A DNA stretch of 64,000 bases, taken from assembly GCA_963681505.1 (NCBI GenBank), contig OY811986.1:6279738-6343737 (forward strand), read 5' to 3'. Below, piece after piece: positions 49,335 through 62,061 of this stretch. This stretch comes from Eunapius fragilis. Lineage: Eukaryota > Porifera > Demospongiae > Spongillida > Spongillidae. The position numbers were made by a program, and so were the translations under genes. How positions within the stretch are numbered: the stretch's first letter is position 1; each line of letters opens with the position of its first letter. The notes under the pieces are model-generated. The model ran no database searches. It was given only the letters and a program-made list of their open reading frames with translations, and had not been told where the DNA came from.

Positions 49335-51934
49335 GTGGGATTGGTAGTGGGATTGGTAGTGGGATTGGTAGTGGGATTGGTAGTGGGATTGGTAGTGGGA
49401 TTGGTAGTGGGATTGGTAGTGGGATTGGTAGTGGGATTGATAGTGGGATTGGTAGTGGGATTGGTAGTGGGATTGGTAGTGGGATTGGTAGTGGGATTGG
49501 TAGTGGGATTGGTAGTGGTAGTGGTAGAGGTAGTGCGATTGGTAGTGGGATTGTAAATGGTAGTGGTAGTGGTAGTGGGATTGGTAGTGGGATTGGTAGT
49601 GGCATTGGTAGTGGGATTGGTAGTGGGATTGGTAGTGGTAGTGGTAGTGGTAGTGGGATTGGTAGTGGGATTGGTAGTGGTAGTGGTAGTGGTAGTGGTA
49701 GTGGGATTGGTAGTGGGATTGGTAGTCGGATTGGTAGTGGGATTGGTACTGGGATTGGTAGTGGGTTTGGTAGTGGTAGTGGTTGTGGGATTGGTAGTGG
49801 GATTGGTAGTGGGATTGGTAGTGGAATTGGTAGTGGAATTGGTAGTGGCATTGGTAGAAGTAGTGGTAGTGGTAGTGGGATTGGTAGTGGGATTTGTAGT
49901 GGAAATTCTAGTGGTAGTGGGATTGGTAGGGGAATTGGTAGTGGGATTGGTAGTGGGATTGGTAGAGGGATTGGTAGTGGGATAAGTAATGGGATTGGTA
50001 GTGGTAGTGGTAGTGGTAGTGGTAGTGGGATTGGTAGAGGGATTGGTAGCTGGATTGGTAGTGGGATTGGTAGTGGGATTGGTAGTGGGATTGGTAGTGG
50101 GTTTGGTAGTGGGATTGGTAGTGGGATTTGTAGTGGTAGTGGTAGTGGTAGTGGGATTGGTAGTGGGATTGGGATTGGTAGTAGTAGTGGTAGTAGTAGT
50201 GGTAGTGGGATTGGTAGTGGGATTGGTATTGGGATTGGTAGTGGGATTGGTAGTGGGATTGGTAGTGGGATTGGTAGTGGGATTGGTAGTGGGATTGGTA
50301 GTGGGTTTGGTAGTGGGATTGGTAGTGGGATTGGTAGTGGGATTGGTAGTGGGATTGGTAGTGGTAGTGGTAGTGGGATTGGTAGTGGGATTGGTAGTGC
50401 GATTGGTAGTTGGATTGGTAGTGGGATTGGTAGTGGGATTGGTAGTGGGATTGGTAGTGGGATTGGTAGTGGGATTGGTAGTGGGATTGATAGTGGGATT
50501 TGTAGTGGTAGTGGTAGTGGTAGTGGGATTGGTAGTGGGATTGGGATTGGTAGTGGGATTGGTAGTGGGATTGGTAGTGGGATTGGTAGTGGGATTGGGA
50601 TTGGTAGTGGGATTGGTAGTGGGATTGGTAGTGGGATTGGTAGTGGGATTGGTAGTGGGATTGGTAGTGGGATTGGTAGTGGGATTGGTAGTGGTAGTGG
50701 TAGTGGGATTGGTAGTGGTAGTGGTAGTGGTAGTGGGATTGGTAGTGGGATTGGTAGTGGGATTGGTAGTGGGATTGGTAGTGGGATTGGTAGTGGGATT
50801 GGTAGTGGGATTGGTAGTGGGATTGGTAGTGGGATTGGTAGTGAGATTGGTAGTGGGATTGGTAGTGGGATTGGTAGTGGGATTGGTAGTGGGATTGGTA
50901 GTGGGATTGGTAGTGGGATTGATAGTGGGATTGGTAGTGGGATTGGTAGTGGGATTGGTAGTGGGATTGGTAGTGGGATTGGTAGTGGGATTGGTAGTGG
51001 TAGTGGTAGAGGTAGTGCGATTGGTAGTGGGATTGTAAATGGTAGTGGTAGTGGTAGTGGGATTGGTAGTGGGATTGGTAGTGCGATTGGTAGTTGGATT
51101 GGTAGTGGGATTGGTAGTGGGATTGGTAGTGGGATTGGTAGTGGGATTGGTAGTGGGATTGGTAGTGGGATTGGTAGTGGGATTGGTAGTGGGATTGGTA
51201 GTGGGATTGGTAGTGGGATTGATAGTGGGATTTGTAGTGGTAGTGGTAGTGGTAGTGGGATTGGTAGTGGGATTGGGATTGGTAGTGGGATTGGTAGTGG
51301 GATTGGTAGTGGGATTGGTAGTGGGATTGGGATTGGTAGTGGGATTGGTAGTGGGATTGGTAGTGGTAGTGGTAGTGGGATTGGTAGTGGGATTGGTAGT
51401 GCGATTGGTAGTTGGATTGGTAGTGGGATTGGTAGTGGGTTTGGTAGTGGGATTGGTAGTGGGATTGGTAGTGGGATTGGTAGTGGGATTGATAGTGGGA
51501 TTTGTAGTGGTAGTGGTAGTGGTAGTGGGATTGGTAGTGGGATTGGGATTGGTAGTGGGATTGGTAGTGGGATTGGTAGTGGGATTTGTAGTGGGATTGG
51601 GATTGGTAGTGGGATTGGTAGTGGGATTGGTAGTGGGATTGGTAGTGGGATTGGTAGTGGGATTGGTAGTGGGATTGGTAGTGGGATTGGTAGTGGTAGT
51701 GGTAGTGGGATTGGTAGTGGTAGTGGTAGTGGTAGTGGGATTGGTAGTGGGATTGGTAGTGGGATTGGTAGTGGGATTGGTAGTGGGATTGGTAGTGGGA
51801 TTGGTAGTGGGATTGGTAGTGGGATTGGTAGTGGGATTGGTAGTGAGATTGGTAGTGGGATTGGTAGTGGGATTGGTAGTGGGATTGGTAGTGGGATTGG
51901 TAGTGGGATTGGTAGTGGGCTTGATAGTGGGATT
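49335..51934 (+). repeat. 2.6 kb duplication inside array C4, copy 1
   Basis: This segment recurs at 54291-56890, offset 4,956 bp. The same order of GATTGTAAATGG, GGTACTGGG, GGTTGTGGG, AATTCTAG, GGGATAAGTAATGGG, GGTAGCTGG and GGGATTTGTAGTGGG markers is seen in both. About 0.6 kb of it (around 49.63-50.22 kb) also recurs at 52.98-53.57 kb, offset 3,354 bp. Confidence 0.85.
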
Positions 51935-54290
51935 GGTAGTGGGATTGATAGTGGGATTGGTAGTGGGATTGGTAGTGGGATTTGTAGTGGTCGTGGTAGT
52001 GGTAGTGGGATTGGTAGTGGGATTGGGATTGGTAGTGGGATTGGTAGTGGGATTGGTAGTGGGATTGGTAGTGGGATTGGTAGTGGGATTGGTAGTGGGA
52101 TTGGTAGTGGGATTGGTAGTGGGATTGGTAGTGGGATTGGTAGTGGGATTGGTAGTGGGATTGGTAGTAGGATTGGTTGTGGGATTGGTAGTGGGATTGG
52201 TAGAAGTAGTGGTAGTAGTAGTGGGATTGGTAGTGGGATTTATAGTGGAAATTCTAGTGGTAGTGGGATTGGTAGAGGAATTGGTAGTGGTAGTGGTAGT
52301 GGGATTGGTAGTGGTAGTGGTAGTGGGATTGGTAGTGGGATTGGTAGTGGTAGTGGTAGTGGGAATGGTAGTGAGATTGGTAGTGGTAGTGGTAGTGGGA
52401 TTGGTAGTGGGATTGGTAGTGGGATTGGTAGTGGGATTGGTAGTGGGATTGGTAATGGGATTGGTAGTGGGATTGGTAGTGGTAGTGGTAGTGGGATTGG
52501 TAGTGGGATTGGTAGTGGGATTGGTAGTGGGATTGGTAGTGGGATTTGTAGTGGGATTGGTAGTGGGATTGATAGTGGGATTGGTAGTGGGATTGGTAGT
52601 GGTAGTGGTAGTGGTAGTGGGATTGGTAGTGGGATTGGGATTGGTAGTGGGATTGGTAGTGGGATTGGTAGTGGGATTGGTAGTGGGATTGGTAGTGGGA
52701 TTGGTAGTGGGATTGGTAGTGGGATTGGTAGTGGGATTGGTAGTGGGATTGGTAGTGGTAGTGGGATTGGTAGTGGTAGTGGTAGTGGTAGTGATAGTGG
52801 GATTGGTAGTGGTAGTGGTAGTGGTAGTGATAGTGGGATTGGTAGTGAGATTGGTAGTGGGATTGGTAGTGGGATTGGTAGTGGGATTGGTAGTGGGATT
52901 GGTAGTGGGATAGGTAGTGGGATTGGTAGTGGGATTGGTAGTGGGATTGGTAGTGGGATTGGTAGTGGGATTGGTAGTGGGATTGGTAGTGGTAGTGGTA
53001 GTGGTAGTGGGATTGGTAGTGGGATTGGTAGTGGTAGTGGTAGTGGTAGTGGTAGTGGGATTGGTAGTGGGATTGGTAGTGGGATTGGTAGTGGGATTGG
53101 TACTGGGATTGGTAGTGGGTTTGGTAGTGGTAGTGGTTGTGGGATTGGTAGTGGGATTGGTAGTGGGATTGGTAATGGAATTGGTAGTGGGATTGGTAGT
53201 GGCTTTGGTAGAAGTAGTGGTAGTGGTAGTGGGATTGGTAGTGGGATTTGTAGTGGAAATTCTAGTGGTAGTGGGATTGGTAGGGGAATTGGTAGTGGGA
53301 TTGGTAGTGGGATTGGTAGAGGGATTGGTAGTGGGATAAGTAATGGGATTGGTAGTGGTAGTGGTAGTGGTAGTGGTAGTGGGATTGGTAGAGGGATTGT
53401 TAGTTGGATTGGTAGTGGGATTGGTAGTGGGATTGGTAGTGGGATTGGTAGTGGGTTTGGTAGTGGGATTGGTAGTGGGATTTGTAGTGGTAGTGGTAGT
53501 GGTAGTGGGATTGGTAGTGGGATTGGGATTGGTAGTAGTAGTGGTAGTAGTAGTGGTAGAGGGATTGGTTGTGGGATTGGTATTGGGATTGGTAGTGGGA
53601 TTGGTAGTGGGATTGGTAGTGGGATTGGTAGTGGGATTGGTAGTGGTAGTGGTAGTGGGATTGGTAGTGGGATTGGTAGTGCGATTGGTAGTTGGATTGG
53701 TAGTGGGATTGGTAGTGGTAGTGGTAGTGGGATTGGTAGTGCGATTGGTAGTTGGATTGGTAGTGGGATTGGTAGTGGTAGTGGTAGTGGGATTGGTAGT
53801 GGGATTGGTAGTGCGATTGGTAGTTGGATTGGTAGTGGGATTGGTAGTGGGATTGGTAGTGGGAATGGTAGTGGGATTGGTAGTGGTAGTGGTAGTGGGA
53901 TTGGTAGTGGGATTGGTAGTGCGATTGGTAGTTGGATTGGTAGTGGGATTGGTAGTGGGATTGGTAGTGGGATTGGTAGTGGGATTGGTAGTGGGATTGA
54001 TAGTGGGATTGGGATTGGTAGTGGGATTGGTAGTGGGATTGGTAGTGGGATTGGGATTGGTAGTGGGATTGGTAGTGGGATTGGTAGTGGGATTGGTAGT
54101 GGGATTGGTAGTGGGATTGGGATTGGTAGTGGGATTGGTAGTGGGATTGGTAGTGGGATTGGTAGTGGGATTGGTAGTGGGATTGGTAGTGGGATTGGTA
54201 GTGGGATTGGTAGTGGGATTGGTAGTGGTAGTGGTAGTGGGATTGGTAGTGGTAGTGGTAGTGGTAGTGGGATTGGTAGTGGGATTGGTA

Positions 54291-56890
54291 GTGGGATTGG
54301 TAGTGGGATTGGTAGTGGGATTGGTAGTGGGATTGGTAGTGGGATTGGTAGTGGGATTGGTAGTGGGATTGGTAGTGGGATTGGTAGTGGGATTGATAGT
54401 GGGATTGGTAGTGGGATTGGTAGTGGGATTGGTAGTGGGATTGGTAGTGGGATTGGTAGTGGGATTGGTAGTGGTAGTGGTAGAGGTAGTGCGATTGGTA
54501 GTGGGATTGTAAATGGTAGTGGTAGTGGTAGTGGGATTGGTAGTGGGATTGGTAGTGGGATTGGTAGTGGGATTGGTAGTGGGATTGGTAGTGGTAGTGG
54601 TAGTGGTAGTGGGATTGGTAGTGGGATTGGTAGTGGTAGTGGTAGTGGTAGTGGTAGTGGGATTGGTAGTGGGATTGGTAGTGGGATTGGTAGTGGGATT
54701 GGTACTGGGATTGGTAGTGGGTTTGGTAGTGGTAGTGGTTGTGGGATTGGTAGTGGGATTGGTAGTGGGATTGGTAGTGGAATTGGTAGTGGAATTGGTA
54801 GTGGCATTGGTAGAAGTAGTGGTAGTGGTATTGGGATTGGTAGTGGGATTTGTAGTGGAAATTCTAGTGGTAGTGGGATTGGTAGGGGAATTGGTAGTGG
54901 GATTGGTAGTGGGATTGGTAGAGGGATTGGTAGTGGGATAAGTAATGGGATTGGTAGTGGTAGTGGTAGTGGTAGTGGTAGTGGGATTGGTAGAGGGATT
55001 GGTAGCTGGATTGGTAGTGGGATTGGTAGTGGGATTGGTAGTGGGATTGGTAGTGGGTTTGGTAGTGGGATTGGTAGTGGGATTTGTAGTGGTAGTGGTA
55101 GTGGTAGTGGGATTGGTAGTGGGATTGGGATTGGTAGTAGTAGTGGTAGTAGTAGTGGTAGTGGGATTGGTAGTGGGAATGGTATTGGGATTGGTAGTGG
55201 GATTGGTAGTGGGATTGGTAGTGGGATTGGTAGTGGGATTGGTAGTGGGATTGGTAGTGGGTTTGGTAGTGGGATTGGTAGTGGGATTGGTAGTGGGATT
55301 GGTAGTGGGATTGGTAGTGGTAGTGGTAGTGGGATTGGTATTGGGATTGGTAGTGCGATTGGTAGTTGGATTGGTAGTGGGATTGGTAGTGGGCTTGGTA
55401 GTGGGATTGGTAGTGGGATTGGTAGTGGGATTGGTAGTGGGATTGATAGTGGGATTTGTAGTGGTAGTGGTAGTGGTAGTGGGATTGGTAGTGGGATTGG
55501 GATTGGTAGTGGGATTGGTAGTGGGATTGGTAGTGGGATTGGTAGTGGGATTGGGATTGGTAGTGGGATTGGTAGTGGGATTGGTAGTGGGATTGGTAGT
55601 GGGATTGGTAGTGGGATTGGTAGTGGGATTGGTAGTGGGATTGGTAGTGGTAGTGGTAGTGGGATTGGTAGTGGTAGTGGTAGTGGTAGTGGGATTGGTA
55701 GTGGGATTGGTAGTGGGATTGGTAGTGGGATTGGTAGTGGGATTGGTAGTGGGATTGGTAGTGGGATTGGTAGTGGGATTGGTAGTGGGATTGGTAGTGA
55801 GATTGGTAGTGGGATTGGTAGTGGGATTGGTAGTGGGATTGGTAGTGGGATTGGTAGTGGGATTGGTAGTGGGATTGATAGTGGGATTGGTAGTGGGATT
55901 GGTAGTGGGATTGGTAGTGGGATTGGTAGTGGGATTGGTAGTGGGATTGGTAGTGGTAGTGGTAGAGGTAGTGCGATTGGTAGTGGGATTGTAAATGGTA
56001 GTGGTAGTGGTAGTGGGATTGGTAGTGGGATTGGTAGTGCGATTGGTAGTTGGATTGGTAGTGGGATTGGTAGTGGGATTGGTAGTGGGATTGGTAGTGG
56101 GATTGGTAGTGGGATTGGTAGTGGGATTGGTAGTGGGATTGGTAGTGGGATTGGTAGTGGGATTGGTAGTGGGATTGGTAGTGGGATTGATAGTGGGATT
56201 TGTAGTGGTAGTGGTAGTGGTAGTGGGATTGGTAGTGGGATTGGGATTGGTAGTGGGATTGGTAGTGGGATTGGTAGTGGGATTGGTAGTGGGATTGGGA
56301 TTGGTAGTGGGATTGGTAGTGGGATTGGTAGTGGTAGTGGTAGTGGGATTGGTAGTGGGATTGGTAGTGCGATTGGTAGTTGGATTGGTAGTGGGATTGG
56401 TAGTGGGATTGGTAGTGGGAGTGGTAGTGGGATTGGTAGTGGGATTGGGGGTGGGATTGATAGTGGGATTTGTAGTGGTAGTGGTAGTGGTAGTGGGATT
56501 GGTAGTGGGATTGGGATTGGTAGTGGGATTGGTAGTGGGATTGGTAGTGGGATTTGTAGTGGGATTGGGATTGGTAGTGGGATTGGTAGTGGGATTGGTA
56601 GTGGGATTGGTAGTGGGATTGGTAGTGGGATTGGTAGTGGGATTGGTAGTGGGATTGGTAGTGGTAGTGGTAGTGGGATTGGTAGTGGTAGTGGTAGTGG
56701 TAGTGGGATTGGTAGTGGGATTGGTAGTGGGATTGGTAGTGGGATTGGTAGTGGGATTGGTAGTGGGATTGGTAGTGGGATTGGTAGTGGGATTGGTAGT
56801 GGGATTGGTAGTGAGATTGGTAGTGGGATTGGTAGTGGGATTGGTAGTGGGATTGGTAGTGGGATTGGTAGTGGGATTGGTAGTGGGATT
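54291..56890 (+). repeat. 2.6 kb duplication inside array C4, copy 2
   Basis: Counterpart of 49335-51934. Differences are single bases or units, for example GGGATTGGGGGTGGG near 56.44 kb and GGGAATGGTATTGGG near 55.18 kb. Downstream of 56890 it runs into the common 3' end of C arrays, while copy 1 continues into different sequence. Confidence 0.83.
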
Positions 56891-57331
56891 GATAGTGGGA
56901 TTGGTAGTGGGATTGGTAGTGGGATTGGTAGTGGGATTGGTAGTGGGATTGGTAGTGGGATTGGTAGTGGTAGTGGTAGAGGTAGTGCGATTGGTAGTGG
57001 GATTGTAAATGGTAGTGGTAGTGGTAGTGGGATTGGTAGTGGGATTGGTAGTGGGATTGGTAGTGGTATTGGTAGTGGGATTGTTAGTGGGATTGGTAGT
57101 GTGATTGGTAGTGGGATTGGTATTGGGATTGGTAGTGGGATTGGTAGTGGGATTGGTAGTGGGATTGGTAGTGGGATTGGTAGTGGGATTGGTAGTGGTA
57201 GTGGTAGTGGGATTGGTAGTGGGATTGGTAGTGGGATTGGTAGTGGTAGTGGTAGTGGTAGTGGGATTGGTAGTGAGATTGGTAGTGGGATTGCTAGCGG
57301 GATTGGTAGTGGGATTGGTAGTGGGATTGGT

Positions 57332-58110
57332 ATTATTACAGATTGAACCCGTGAAAGTGCAGCAATTGGTCGCAGCGCGCCGAATTGTGCCGAATTGTTG
57401 CAGATTGATCCCGCGATAATGCAGCAATCCATCGCAGCGCTCCGAATTGCGCCGAATTGATACAGATTGATCCCGTGAAAGTGCAGCAATCTGTCGCATC
57501 GCGCCGAATTGCGCTGAGTTGTTACAGATTGATCCCGTGAATGTGCAGCAATCGTTCGTTCCACGCCGAATTGCGCCGAATTGTTACAGATTGGTCCAGC
57601 CGAAGCGCACCAATCCGTCCATGCGCGACTAAATGTGCCGAATTGTTACAGATAGAACCCGTGAAAGTGCACCAATCCGTCGCAGCGCGCCGAATTGCGC
57701 CGAATTGTTACAGATTGATCCCATGAAAGTGCAGCAATCCGTCGCAGCGCGCCGAATTACGCTGAGTTGTTATAGATTGATCCCGTGAATGTGCAGCAAT
57801 CGGTCACACCACGCCGAATTGCGCCGATTTGTTACAGATTGATCCTGCGAAAGTGCAGGATTCCGTCGCAGCACGCCGAATTGCGCTGAATTGTTACAGA
57901 TTTGTCCCGGTGAAAGTGCAGCAATCCGTTGCAGCGCGCCGAATTGCGCTGAATTGTTACAGATTGAACCCGTGAAAGTGCAGCAATTGGTCGCAGCGCG
58001 CCGAATTGTGCCGAATTGTTGCAGATTGATCCCGCGATAATGCAGCAATCCTACGAAGCGCGCCGAATTGATACAGATTGATCCTGTGAAAGTGCAACAA
58101 TCTGTCGCAG
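57332..58110 (+). repeat. Minisatellite D, block 4 (779 bp)
   Basis: It has the same opening and closing joins as block 2. It lacks the 10 bp TTGCAGATTG step and gains two units (124 bp) containing GAATTACGCTGAGTTG, CGGTCACACCACGCC and GTGCAGGATTCCG. The arithmetic 665 - 10 + 124 = 779 accounts for its length exactly. Confidence 0.95.
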
Positions 58111-60372
58111 AGGGATTGGTATAGTGTGATTAGGATTGGTAGTGGGATTGGCAGTGGGATTGGTAGTGGGATTGGTAGTGGGATTGGTTGTGGGATTGGT
58201 AGTGGGATTGGTAGTGGTAGTTGTAGTGGGATTGGTAGTGGTAGTGGTAGTGGGATTGGTAGTGGGATTGGTAGTGGGATTGGTAGTGGGATTGGTAGTG
58301 GGATTGGTAGTGGGATTGGTAGTGGGATTGGTAGTGGGATTGGTAGTGGGATTTGTAGTGGGATTGGTTGTGGGATTGGTAGTGGTAGTGGTAGTGGGAT
58401 TGGTAGTGGGCTTAGTAGTGGGATTGGTAGTGGGTTTGGTAGTGGGATTGGTAGTGGGATTGGTAGTGGGATTTGTAGTGGTCGTGGTAGTGGTAGTGGG
58501 ATTGGTAGTGGGATTGGGATTGGTAGTGGGATTGGTAGTGGGATTGGTAGTGGGATTGGTAGTGGGATTGGTAGTGGGATTGGTAGTGGGATTGGTAGTG
58601 GGATTGGTAGTGGGATTGGTAGTGGGATTGGTAGTGGGATTGGTAGTGGGATTGGTTGTGGGATTGGTAGTGGGATTGTTAGAAGTAGTGGTAGTGGTAG
58701 TGGGATTGGTAGTGGGATTTATGGTGGAAATTCTAGTGGTAGTGGGATTGGTAGAGGAATTGGTAGTGGTAGTGGTAGTGGGATTGGTAGTGGTAGTGGT
58801 AGTGGGATTGGTAGTGGGATTGGTAGTGGTAGTGGTAGTGGGAATGGTAGTTGGATTGGTAGTGGTAGTGGTAGTGGGATTGGTAGTGGGATTGGTAGTG
58901 GGATTGGTAGTGGGATTGGTAGTGGGATTGGTAGTGGGATTGGTAGTGGGATTGGTAGTGGTAGTGGTAGTGGGATTGGTAGTGGGATTGGTACTGGGAT
59001 TGGTAGTGGGATTGGTAGTGGGATTTGTAGTGGGATTGGTAGTGGGATTGATAGTGGGATTGGTAGTGGGATTGGTAGTGGTAGTGGTAGTGGTAGTGGG
59101 ATTGGTAGTGGGATTGGGATTGGTAGTGGGATTGGTAGTGGGATTGGTAGTGGGATTGGTAGTGGGATTGGTAGTGGGATTGGTAGTGGGATTGGTAGTG
59201 GTAGTGGGATTGGTAGTGGTAGTAGTAGTGGTAGTGATAGTGGGATTGGTAGTGGGATTGGTAGTGGGATTGGTAGTGGGATTGGTAGTGGGATTGGTAG
59301 TGGAATTGGTAGTGGGATAGGTAGTGGGATTGGTAGTGGGATTGGTAGTGGGATTGATAGTGGGATTTTTAGTGGGATTGGTAGTGGGATTGGTAGTGGT
59401 AGTGGTAGTGGTAGTGGGATTGGTAGTGGGATTGGTAATGGGATTAGTAGAAGTAGTGGTAGTGGTAGTGGGATTGGTAGTGGGATTTATAGTGGTAATT
59501 CTAGAGATAGTGGGATTGGTAGGGGAATTAGTAGTGGTAGTAGTAGTGGGATTGGTAGCGGTAGTGGTAGTGGGATTGGTAGTGGGATTGGTAGTGGTAG
59601 TGGTAGTGGGATTGGTAGTGGGATTGGTAGTGGGATTGGTAGTGGGATTGGTAGTGGTAGTGGTAGTGGGATTGGTAGTGGTAGTGGTAGTGGTAGTGGG
59701 ATTGGTAGTGGGATTGGTAGTGGGATTGGTAGTGGGATTGGTAGTGGGATTGGTAGTGGGATTGGTAGTGGGATTGGTAGTGGGATTGGTAGTGGGATTG
59801 GTAGTGGGATTGGTTGTGGGATTGGTAGTGGGATTGGTAGAAGTAGTGGTGGTGGTAGTGGGATTGGTAGTGGGATTTATAGTGGAAATTCTAGTGGTAG
59901 TGGCATTGGTAGGGGAATTGGTAGTGGTAGTGGTAGTGGGATTGGTAGTGGTAGTGGTAGTGGGATTGGTAGTGGGATTGGTAGTGGTAGTGGTAGTGGG
60001 AATGGTAGTGAGATTGGTAGTGGTAGTGGTAGTGGGATTGGTAGTGGGATTGGTAGTGGGATTGGTAGTGGGATTGGTAGTGGGATTGGTAGTGGGATTG
60101 GTAGTGGGATAGGTAGTGGGATTGGTAGTGGGATTGGTAGTGGGATTGGTAGTGGGATTGGTAGTGGGATTGGTAGTGGGATTGGTAGTGGTAGTGGTAG
60201 TGGGATTGGTAGTGGGATTGAAAGTGGGATTGGTAGTGGGATTGGTAGTGGGATTGGTAGTGGGATTGGTAGTGGGATTGGTAGTGGTAGTGGTAGTGGT
60301 AGTGGGATTGGTAGTGAGATTGGTAGTGGGATTGCTAGCGGGATTGGTAGTGGGATTGGTAGTGGGATTGGT
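58111..60372 (+). repeat. Minisatellite C, array 5 (2.26 kb)
   Basis: The boundaries are the standard C-array ends. It begins GGGATTGGTATAGTGTG, then ATTAGG and GGCAGTGGG. It contains three AATTCTAG islands (58729, 59497, 59887) but no GATTGTAAATGG marker, so its interior is related to the middle of array C2 more than to C3 or C4. Confidence 0.96.
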
Positions 60373-61275
60373 ATTATTACAGATTGAACCCGTGAAAGTG
60401 CAGCAATTGGTCGCAGCGCGCCGAATTGTGCCGAATTGTTGTAGATTGTTGCAGATTGATCCCGCGATAATGCAGCAATCCATCGCAGCGCTCCGAATTG
60501 CGCCGAATTGATACAGATTGATCCCGTGAAAGTGCAGCAATCTGTCGCATCGCGCCTAATTGCGCTGAGTTGTTACAGATTGATCCCGTGAATGTGCAGC
60601 AATCGTTCGTTCCACGCCGAATTGCGCCGAATTGTTACAGATTGGTCCAGCCGAAGCGCACCAATCCGTCCATGCGCGACTAAATGTGCCGAATTGTTAC
60701 AGATAGAACCCGTGAAAGTGCACCAATCCGTCGCAGCGCGCCGAATTGCGCCGAATTGTTACAGATTGATCCCATGAAAGTGCAGCAATCCGTCGCAGCG
60801 CGCCGAATTACGCTGAGTTGTTATAGATTGATCCCGTGAATGTGCGGCAATCGGTCACACCACGCCGAATTGCGCCGATTTGTTACAGATTGATCCTGCG
60901 AAAGTGCAGGATTCCGTCGCAGCACGCCGAAATGCGCTGAATTGTTACAGATTTGTCCCGGTGAAAGTGCAGCAATCCGTTGCAGCGCGCCGAATTGTTA
61001 CAGATTGGTTCCGCGAAAGTGGTGCAATCTGTCGCAGCGCGCCGAATTGTGCCGAATTGTTGCAGATTGATCCCGCAAAAATGCACCAATCCATTGCAGC
61101 GCGCCGAATTGCGCTGAATTGTTACAGATTGAACCCGTGAAAGTGCAGCAATTGTTCGCAGCGCGCCGAATTGTGCCAAATTGTTGCAGATTGATCCCGC
61201 GATAATGCAGCAATCCGACAAAGCGCGCCGAATTGATACAGATTGATCCCGTGAAAGTGCAACAATCTGTCGCAG
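60373..61275 (+). repeat. Minisatellite D, block 5 (903 bp)
   Basis: It contains the 10 bp step (here TTGTAGATTG then TTGCAGATTG), the 124 bp pair of units of block 4, and a further 114 bp pair with GGTTCCGCGAAAGTGG and CGCAAAAATGCACC. The arithmetic 779 + 10 + 114 = 903 matches its length. Confidence 0.95.
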
Positions 61276-62061
61276 AGGGATTGGTATAGTGTGATTAGGA
61301 TTGGTAGTGGGATTGGCAGTGGGATTGGTAGTGGGATTGGTAGTGGGATTGGTTGTGGGATTGGTAGTGGGATTGGTAGTGGTAGTGGTAGTGGGATTGG
61401 TAGTGGTAGTGGTAGTGGTAGTGGGATTGGTAGTGGGATTGGTAGTGGGATTGGTAGTGGGATTGGTTGTGGGATTGGTAGTGGGATTGGTAGTGGGATT
61501 GGTAGTGGGATTGGTAGTGGGATTTGTAGTGGGATTGGTAGTGGGATTGGTAGTGGTAGTGGTAGTGGGATTGGTAGTGGGCTTGGTAGTGGGATTGGTA
61601 GTGGGTTTGGTAGTGGGATTGGTAGTGGGATTGGTAGTGGGATTGGTAGTGGGATTGGTAGTGGGATTGGTAGTGGGATTTGTAGTGGTCGTGGTAGTGG
61701 TAGTGGGATTGGTAGTGGGATTGGGATTGGTAGTGGGATTGGTAGTGGGATTGGTAGTGGGATTGGTAGTGGGATTGGTAGTGGGATTGGTAGTGGGATT
61801 GGTAGTGGGATTGGTAGTGGGATTGGTAGTGTGATTAGTAGTGGGATTGGTAGTGGGATTGGTAGTGGGATTGGTAGTGGGATTGGTAGTGGGATTGGTA
61901 GTGGGATTGGTAGTGGGATTGGTAGTGGTAGTGGTAGTGGGATTGGTAGTGGGATTGGTAGTGGGATTGGTAGTGGTAGTGGTAGTGGTAGTGGGATTGG
62001 TAGTGAGATTGGTAGTGGGATTGCTAGCGAGATTGGTAGTGGGATTGGTAGTGGGATTGGT
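61276..62061 (+). repeat. Minisatellite C, array 6 (786 bp, shortest)
   Basis: A minimal C array that keeps both conserved ends (GGGATTGGTATAGTGTG at the start; GCTAGCGAG then GGTATTATTACAG at the end) but has neither the AATTCTAG island nor the GATTGTAAATGG marker. It contains one GTGGTCGTGG variant and the GTGTGATTAGTAG variant. Confidence 0.96.

Larger units (their letters stand above)
48032..57331 (+). repeat. Minisatellite C, array 4 (9.3 kb)
   Basis: Its ends are the same as those of arrays 3, 5 and 6, but it is 4 to 12 times longer. It contains long internal duplications (a 4,956 bp offset and a 3,354 bp offset), seven GATTGTAAATGG markers and four AATTCTAG islands. No indel breaks the three-base register over the whole array, so the + frame GGG ATT GGT AGT and the matching - frame ACT ACC AAT CCC stay open throughout; this reflects unit-wise length change and is not coding evidence. 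Confidence 0.97.
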
